Below, one piece after another: positions 59,919 through 64,000 of a DNA stretch of 64,000 nt. Source of the stretch: Olsenella sp. Marseille-P4559 (GTDB lineage: Bacteria; Actinomycetota; Coriobacteriia; Coriobacteriales; Atopobiaceae); the NCBI RefSeq assembly GCF_900605015.1, contig NZ_LR027573.1:570744-634743 (forward strand). Reading direction: 5' to 3'. The position numbers and the translations under genes are program-made. Each line of letters opens with the position of its first letter. The stretch's first letter is position 1. The notes beneath the pieces are model-generated. The model made no database searches and was not told the DNA's origin. It saw only the letters and a program-made list of their open reading frames with translations.

Positions 59919-60785
59919 GTGCCCCCTGAGGAATCCTCCCCTGCGGAAAGGCAGTCGTTCATTCTCGAATGGCTTGACTCAAACCCAAGCATAGCCGTAA
60001 GCGACATTCGAAATAGGTTTGGCGTTTCTGACGTCACCGTCCGGCACGACCTCATCGCGCTGGAATCTGCCGGAAGGGTCAGAAGGGTCCGCGGCGGGGC
60101 CGTCTCTCTGGCTCGCACGATGCTCATGAGCTATCCAGAGGAGCGCATCAACTTCAATGTCGAAGCCAAGGATTGCATCGCGCGTTCTGCGGCAGGGCTT
60201 GTCGAAGACGGCGATGTGATAATTGCCGACATCGGCACCACCGCCTACCAGTTCGTACGCCACCTTGTCGGCAAGAAGGGCATCACGATAATCACGGGCG
60301 ACCTCTCGATCGCCCATTTCGCGAGCTTCAACCTCCCCAACGCCGAAGTCATGCTTTTGGGCGGGAAGGTGCGCAAGGAGCACCTCTACCTTGCCGGTGC
60401 CATGACGCTGGACTCGATGTCAAAGCTCTACGCCGACAGGGCCTTCCTGAGTTGTGACGGCTTCCACAGGGACCACGGCTTCACCGTCGAGCACGACTTC
60501 AGCATGACGATCAAGCAGACGTACATCGCGAACTCACGCCAAAGCGTCATGATGCTCGACTCCAGCAAGTTTGGTCGCACAAGCTTCTATCGCTTCTCGG
60601 CGCTGGACGACTACGACGTCGTCGTCACAGATTCCGACGAAGAGGGGTACCTCTCGGGCGCACTGAAGAAATCGGCACACGCCCCGCAGCTCGTCATCGC
60701 AAGCAAGGCGGCGTCTGACGGCCCAGGAGCCGTCCGCGGGACCACCTCCCACACCATATGGAACCCCACCGGGGTCTTCTCGTAG
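59919..60785 (+). CDS. DeoR-family repressor of the ascorbate-type PTS operon
   Basis: A 288-residue regulator. The winged helix (about 8-62) has ERQSFILEWLDSNPSIAV, VSDVTVRHDLIALE and RRVRGGAV. The DeoRC domain has VIIADIGTTAYQFV in place of the usual G-S-G-T-T phosphate loop, and LSCDGFHRDHGFTVE. It starts with GTG at 59919, 10 nt after AAGGA. The last 23 residues or so (from about 60718) are antisense to a fragment of a VOC gene, so the original C-terminus has been replaced by a junction. Divergent from the PTS-transaldolase operon, which it presumably represses. Confidence 0.88.
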   Translation: MPPEESSPAERQSFILEWLDSNPSIAVSDIRNRFGVSDVTVRHDLIALESAGRVRRVRGGAVSLARTMLMSYPEERINFNVEAKDCIARSAAGLVEDGDVIIADIGTTAYQFVRHLVGKKGITIITGDLSIAHFASFNLPNAEVMLLGGKVRKEHLYLAGAMTLDSMSKLYADRAFLSCDGFHRDHGFTVEHDFSMTIKQTYIANSRQSVMMLDSSKFGRTSFYRFSALDDYDVVVTDSDEEGYLSGALKKSAHAPQLVIASKAASDGPGAVRGTTSHTIWNPTGVFS

Positions 60786-60847
60786 AACGCGATGGCCCTC
60801 TCCCTGTCCAGCGCGTGCGTGCAACGGCGGACGGACTTGGCCTGCAT
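60718..60847 (-). pseudogene. 5' fragment of a VOC/glyoxalase gene
   Basis: Bases 60847 down to about 60718 encode MQAKSVRRCTHALDRERAIA then FYEKTPVGFHMVWE, nearly the same as the start of the complete VOC gene at 63164-63532 (MQAKFIHRCTHVLDREKTIA). After about 40 codons the similarity ends inside the DeoR gene. It is a partial duplicate that now supplies the 3' end of that regulator on the other strand. Confidence 0.8.
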
Positions 60848-60914
60848 GCCTTCCTCTACATTTCGGCACGCCTGTGCCTAGGACACCAACACGCCGGCCA
60901 AGTCTGTCACGCGC

Positions 60915-62123
60915 CTACTTTCGGCTGGCCAGCATCTTTGTGAACGACGTGTCGGAATGGCGCGCCCACAGGACGTAAACGAGCACGCTCGCCACGCACG
61001 CCAGGGAGACGACGGCCCACATGGCCGGGTAGCCCATCCCCGTGATGAGGGACCCGGCAATGCCGCCACCCAGGCCGTAGCCGATGTCGTAGCCGCAGAG
61101 GAACGTGGAGTTGGCCGAGCCGCACGTCTCGTCGGTTGACGTGTGGACGGCCATCGACTGCAGCGACGGCTCGAGGCCGCCGAACGCGTAGCCGGCGAGC
61201 GCCGCCGAGAGGATGTAGGCCGCGGTGCTGGGCACAAACGCCAGGAGCGGGAATGCCACGAGCATGGCCGCGTTGCACGTGTAGACGAAGGCGGCTTCGC
61301 CCCTCTCGTCCACGAGCTTGCCCAGCGTAATGCGCACGAGGAGGAGCATCGCCGACATCACGAGGAAGTAGATCGAGCCCGAGGGCAGGGAGTTCTCCGC
61401 AGCGAAGATCGCCACGAAGTTCTCGAGCGCGCCGAACGCGAACATGAAGGCGAGCATGGTCACCGTGGCGGGCAGCGAGTCCCGGTTGATGATGGTGCGC
61501 AGATCGAGCCTCTTCTTGGACACGTCGACCTTCGGCGCGCGGATAAAGGCGAAGAGCACGAGGCCCAGGCCGGCAATGGCTACCGCCACGCCATAGAGCA
61601 CGTTGTAGCCAAGACCCTCCATGAGCGAGAGGCCCAGCGCCGGCGCGATGGCCGAGGCAAGCGCCGTGGCCATGCCAAAGTAGCCCATGCCCTCGGCGAA
61701 GCGCAGCCGGCAGATGACGTCGGAGGCCACGGTCGCCGTGGTCGAGTTGGAGAACGACAGGCCCACGCCATGCAGCATACGGAAGGCAATCGCCACCGAG
61801 AGCGTCGGCACCATGACGCAGCCAAGGGGTGCGAGCCCCATGAGGACAAGGCCCAGCACCAGCGCGGCCTTGCGTACGCCGTTGTCAAGCCACCACCCCA
61901 CGAAGTGGCGGATCACCACGGCGATAAACGAGAAGACCGCGGCGCAGATGCCCGCGACGGCCTCGGTGCCGCCAAGGCTCTGGATGTAGAACGGGAAGGT
62001 GGACAGGCTCATGATGTGGTTGGTGAACACGCACAGGTTCACCAGGATGATGAGCACGCGGTCCCGCGTCCAGAGCTTGGGCTGGGCCCCAGCCTGGACG
62101 CTCGCGTTGTTCTGCTCTGACAA
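60915..62123 (-). CDS. MFS transporter
   Basis: A 402-residue major-facilitator permease, 12 helices. NHIMSLSTFPFYIQSLGG and RHFVGWWLDNGVRK (motif A between helices 2 and 3) are visible, with RMLHGVGLSFSNSTTATVAS in helix 4-5. Topology and length fit the small sugar-efflux/drug-efflux MFS group (YfcJ/YhhS-like). The start is TTG at 62121-62123 behind GGAGGG, spaced 9 nt, an unusual start codon. Its last codons recur as a 23-bp fragment at 56561. Substrate unknown. Confidence 0.87.
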   Translation of the reverse strand: MSEQNNASVQAGAQPKLWTRDRVLIILVNLCVFTNHIMSLSTFPFYIQSLGGTEAVAGICAAVFSFIAVVIRHFVGWWLDNGVRKAALVLGLVLMGLAPLGCVMVPTLSVAIAFRMLHGVGLSFSNSTTATVASDVICRLRFAEGMGYFGMATALASAIAPALGLSLMEGLGYNVLYGVAVAIAGLGLVLFAFIRAPKVDVSKKRLDLRTIINRDSLPATVTMLAFMFAFGALENFVAIFAAENSLPSGSIYFLVMSAMLLLVRITLGKLVDERGEAAFVYTCNAAMLVAFPLLAFVPSTAAYILSAALAGYAFGGLEPSLQSMAVHTSTDETCGSANSTFLCGYDIGYGLGGGIAGSLITGMGYPAMWAVVSLACVASVLVYVLWARHSDTSFTKMLASRK

Positions 62124-62458
62124 AAAAGATCCCTCCTAGACAGGTTGGGACGTCCGTCCAGCAGGGAAGGCACCGCGGGTCATTGTCATTGCGGGATGCG
62201 TCATGGCTGGGCGGCGAAGCCATCAATTGGACTTACGCCGTGGGGCAGCTCATTGACGCAGGGATTATAGCCGAGAAATGCGCTCGGGGGGCGTGAACGC
62301 ACGGACAATCCTCTCGGCAACCAGCCGCCCCAAACCGTGTTGATTTTGTCCCCAATCCCCCACGCGGTGCTAAGGTGCCTCTCGCGTGTAGCGCAAAGCT
62401 GCTGCGACCAGATGCCACGCAACGCCACCAGGAGCAGCGAGAAAGTGTAGTCAGCAAA

Positions 62459-62497
62459 GCGTGCGGTTGCCCATCGCGGGCAGCCGCACGCTTTTTT
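62459..62497 (+). terminator. strong leader terminator upstream of the DUF2798 gene
   Basis: A 14-bp stem with one wobble pair (62459-62472, 62478-62491) and loop ATCGC, followed by six T. It ends 46 bp before the DUF2798 start, and no gene precedes it on this strand for more than 300 bp, so it probably terminates a leader RNA that may begin near the TGCTAAGGT extended -10 at about 62368. Confidence 0.85.
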
Positions 62498-62543
62498 GCC
62501 GCATGCCGCACCGCGACAGGCGGTTGAGCGGAGGGGAGCAGGA

Positions 62544-63137
62544 ATGCCAAAGAACCGTATCCAGGGAGCCATCTTCGGGGTTCTCATGTCCGTCACCATG
62601 GCCTACGGGATGGAGGTCTACAACGTGGCATGGAAGATGGGAATCCCAACCATGCCCGGGGGCTTCTCCAACATGACGAACGACGTGTTCCTCGGCGCCC
62701 TGTTCGAAGCAGCCTACATGTGGATCTTCGTCTTTTTGTTCTCGAACCTATGGGGCACGCGTGGCGGAGCGGCGCTTGCCGAGAAGCTCGTGGACCCCCA
62801 ACGTGACAGCGCATTCGTCCAGGGCGCCGTTCGCTCCTGCTGCACCGTTCTCATCATGTGCCCCACGATGAGCCTTGTTGCATCCATCCTCTTCAACGTG
62901 ATCCTTGGCGGCATGCCCGTGGTGCAGCTGCCTGCCATCTGGGTGGGAACACTCATCAAGAACTTCCCCATGGCGCTTCTCTGGAACCTCTTTGCGGCAG
63001 GTCCCGTATCCAGGCTTGCGTTCGAGAGGCTCTTTAGCTGCGTGGGCATGAAGGGCCGTACGGCCGGGGTGGAGCTCGAGCACGAACCCCACTCCGGCCT
63101 TACTCCGGAGTACGCTGAGGCGAACTCGCAGGACTAG
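62544..63137 (+). CDS. DUF2798-family membrane protein
   Basis: A 197-residue membrane protein with four or five hydrophobic segments in two related halves: GAIFGVLMSVTMAYGMEVYN and FNVILGGMPVVQLPAIWVGT. A P-rich ending (EPHSGLTPEYAEA) is soluble. The repeat of an F-x-x-x-M-S-x-x-M-S/T-like motif is characteristic of DUF2798 proteins, whose function is unknown. GGAGGGGAG precedes the ATG at 62544. The terminator in its leader suggests it is switched on by antitermination. Confidence 0.78.
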   Translation: MPKNRIQGAIFGVLMSVTMAYGMEVYNVAWKMGIPTMPGGFSNMTNDVFLGALFEAAYMWIFVFLFSNLWGTRGGAALAEKLVDPQRDSAFVQGAVRSCCTVLIMCPTMSLVASILFNVILGGMPVVQLPAIWVGTLIKNFPMALLWNLFAAGPVSRLAFERLFSCVGMKGRTAGVELEHEPHSGLTPEYAEANSQD

Positions 63138-63163
63138 GCGCTTGGCCCTCTCGACGAGCCGCA

Positions 63164-63532
63164 CTACTTCGCCGGCAGAACCTCAATCCACTGGCCCTCG
63201 GGGTCGGCGATGAAGTAGAGGCCCATCGCGTGGTTCTCGAACACGATGCAGCCCATCTCCTCGTGGAGGCGGTGGTAGGCGTCGTAGTCGTCCACCTCGA
63301 AGGCTATGTGGGTGTCATCGCCCCCGTTGGCGTAGGGCTCGGTGCGCCCACGGTTCCAGGTGAGCTCCAGCTGGAAGGGGGACGCGTCGTTCTGCATGAA
63401 CGTGTTGGTCCAGGAGCCGTCCGCGGGGCCCGCCTCCCTCACCACGTGAAAGCCTAGGGCCTTCTCGTAGAATGCGATGGTCTTCTCCCTGTCCAGCACG
63501 TGCGTGCATCGGTGGATGAACTTGGCCTGCAT
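63164..63532 (-). CDS. VOC-family (glyoxalase I-like) protein
   Basis: A 122-residue vicinal-oxygen-chelate protein. FIHRCTHVLDREKTIAFYEK is the typical beta-alpha start with the first metal His, LELTWNRGRTEPYANGGDDT and HIAFEVDDYDAY the second His, and GLYFIADPEGQWIEVLPAK the final strand with the metal Glu. Close to lactoylglutathione-lyase-like proteins of anaerobes, which act in methylglyoxal detoxification. GGGAGGA precedes the ATG at 63530-63532. Divergent from an HxlR-type fragment; its 5' end is duplicated at 60718. Confidence 0.9.
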   Translation of the reverse strand: MQAKFIHRCTHVLDREKTIAFYEKALGFHVVREAGPADGSWTNTFMQNDASPFQLELTWNRGRTEPYANGGDDTHIAFEVDDYDAYHRLHEEMGCIVFENHAMGLYFIADPEGQWIEVLPAK

Positions 63533-63692
63533 GTTTTTTCCTCCCTTGGCGTCTGACATGGCCCGAGCGCTCCTTATGCGCAGGGATGTCATTACTAGTT
63601 GAATCTTAAGACCTACTACCTGTCCATACAGTACTATCTATCGAGAAATCCCAAGTGTTGGGCCATGTCGGAATGTCATCTGGAGACAGACC

Positions 63693-63788
63693 ATGGCGAA
63701 GAAGCGAGATGCCCAGGGTAGGCAGGTCTTCCACTGTCCCGCTGAGGCCACGATGAGCAAGGTCGATGGCAAGTGCAAAGCCATCTGA
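63693..63788 (+). pseudogene. N-terminal fragment of an HxlR-family regulator
   Basis: Thirty-one codons from an ATG behind GGAGA give MAKKRDAQGRQVFHCPAEAT then MSKVDGKCKAI and a stop. This matches the start of HxlR-type winged-helix regulators (the C-P-x-E-A-T and G-K-W-K motifs, Trp replaced by Cys), which normally run to about 110 residues. The remainder is missing. HxlR regulators are often divergent from redox or aldehyde-detoxification genes, as here with the VOC gene. Confidence 0.65.
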
Positions 63789-63961
63789 CGCCCCGGGCGG
63801 CGCCCGGGTTCCAATGCCGGGGACAGGACAGGCCCGAGGGCCTCTCCCCGTAAGGACGCACTAATAAGTGCTGCACTTTGGAATCCGAGACCATGGCGCC
63901 CACTCCCTTCGCGCCGGCGAGCCCATTCCTCGCATCCCGACTGCGCGCGGCCATGAGGAAC

Positions 63962-63996
63962 GGGCGGGGTGCCCGGGAAGTCGACGCACCCCGCCC
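63962..63996. terminator. 11-bp hairpin at the window end
   Basis: GGGCGGGGTGC (63962-63972) and its complement (63986-63996). It may belong to a transcript from beyond the window; no adjacent gene is visible to assign it. The 170 bp before it contain no credible gene. Confidence 0.4.
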
Positions 63997-64000
63997 ACGC

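Noticed and set aside
63790..63960. A gene in the last 170 bp
   Set aside because: Frames are short, lack ribosome sites and show no family features; only hairpins are visible.
1..64000. tRNA, rRNA, integrase or complete insertion sequence
   Set aside because: I saw no CCA-ended cloverleaf, rRNA segment, integrase or transposase gene; a dedicated scan (tRNAscan-SE, ISfinder) would be needed to exclude them.

Overview
The window is high-GC DNA with strong Shine-Dalgarno sites, frequent GTG/TTG starts, PTS-based sugar uptake and short intergenic gaps. Gene content (several PTS systems with DeoR/GntR/TetR regulators, an ECF transporter, a sortase-anchored giant surface protein, a radical SAM enzyme, an ilvDBNC operon, no respiratory genes) fits an anaerobic, fermentative host-associated actinobacterium of the Coriobacteriia (Olsenella/Atopobium/Collinsella-like). 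This is an inference from gene content and composition; no rRNA or other taxonomic marker is present.

Layout. 1-8.3 kb: truncated radical SAM enzyme, Hsp20, a broken DUF3810 metalloprotease gene, cytoplasmic alpha-amylase, two small membrane proteins, coaX and an OPT transporter. 8.3-13 kb: a minus-strand fructose operon (fruA IIBC, fruK, DeoR regulator) ending in a frameshifted PLP aminotransferase gene, with phased repeats in front of it. 13-16.3 kb: YbaK-type editing protein and a ParB-like/BMP sensor protein coupled to a metallophosphoesterase. 16.5-21.9 kb: ilvD-ilvB-ilvN-ilvC behind a structured, T-box-like leader. 22-28 kb: SDR, small Gly/Trp-rich membrane protein, azlCD, esterase, MFS exporter, MBL hydrolase, nitroreductase. 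28.2-32.9 kb: two MITE-like elements, then a leader peptide with three consecutive Trp codons and an intrinsic terminator ahead of two TrpP-like ECF S components, a fused double EcfA ATPase and EcfT. This looks like an attenuator-controlled tryptophan importer. 33-39.2 kb: nitrilase, an array of ~50-bp palindromes, and a 1594-aa cell-wall-anchored adhesin-like protein. 39.3-44.5 kb: LuxR/histidine-kinase pair divergent from an ABC-2 exporter, with two matching palindromic operators between them, then a second array of the same ~50-bp palindromes. 44.8-51 kb: HAD phosphatase, GntR and TetR regulators, and a mannose-family PTS operon (IIA-IIB-IIC-IID) behind a perfect 33-bp palindrome. 51-56.5 kb: prfC, lipoprotein, decayed SPFH gene, a 254-bp AT-rich inverted-repeat element, a nonsense-mutated antitoxin gene, and an AlkD-like protein. 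56.6-64 kb: ascorbate-type PTS operon with a transaldolase divergent from a DeoR regulator, MFS transporter, DUF2798 protein behind a leader terminator, a VOC protein, and two gene fragments (VOC, HxlR).

Themes. Amino-acid supply is controlled at RNA level in at least two places (Trp leader peptide; ilv leader), and AzlCD adds branched-chain amino-acid export. Carbohydrate uptake uses three PTS systems, each beside its own regulator. Gene decay is evident: three multi-frameshift pseudogenes, one nonsense allele and two gene fragments. The intergenic DNA carries four separate families of palindromic elements.
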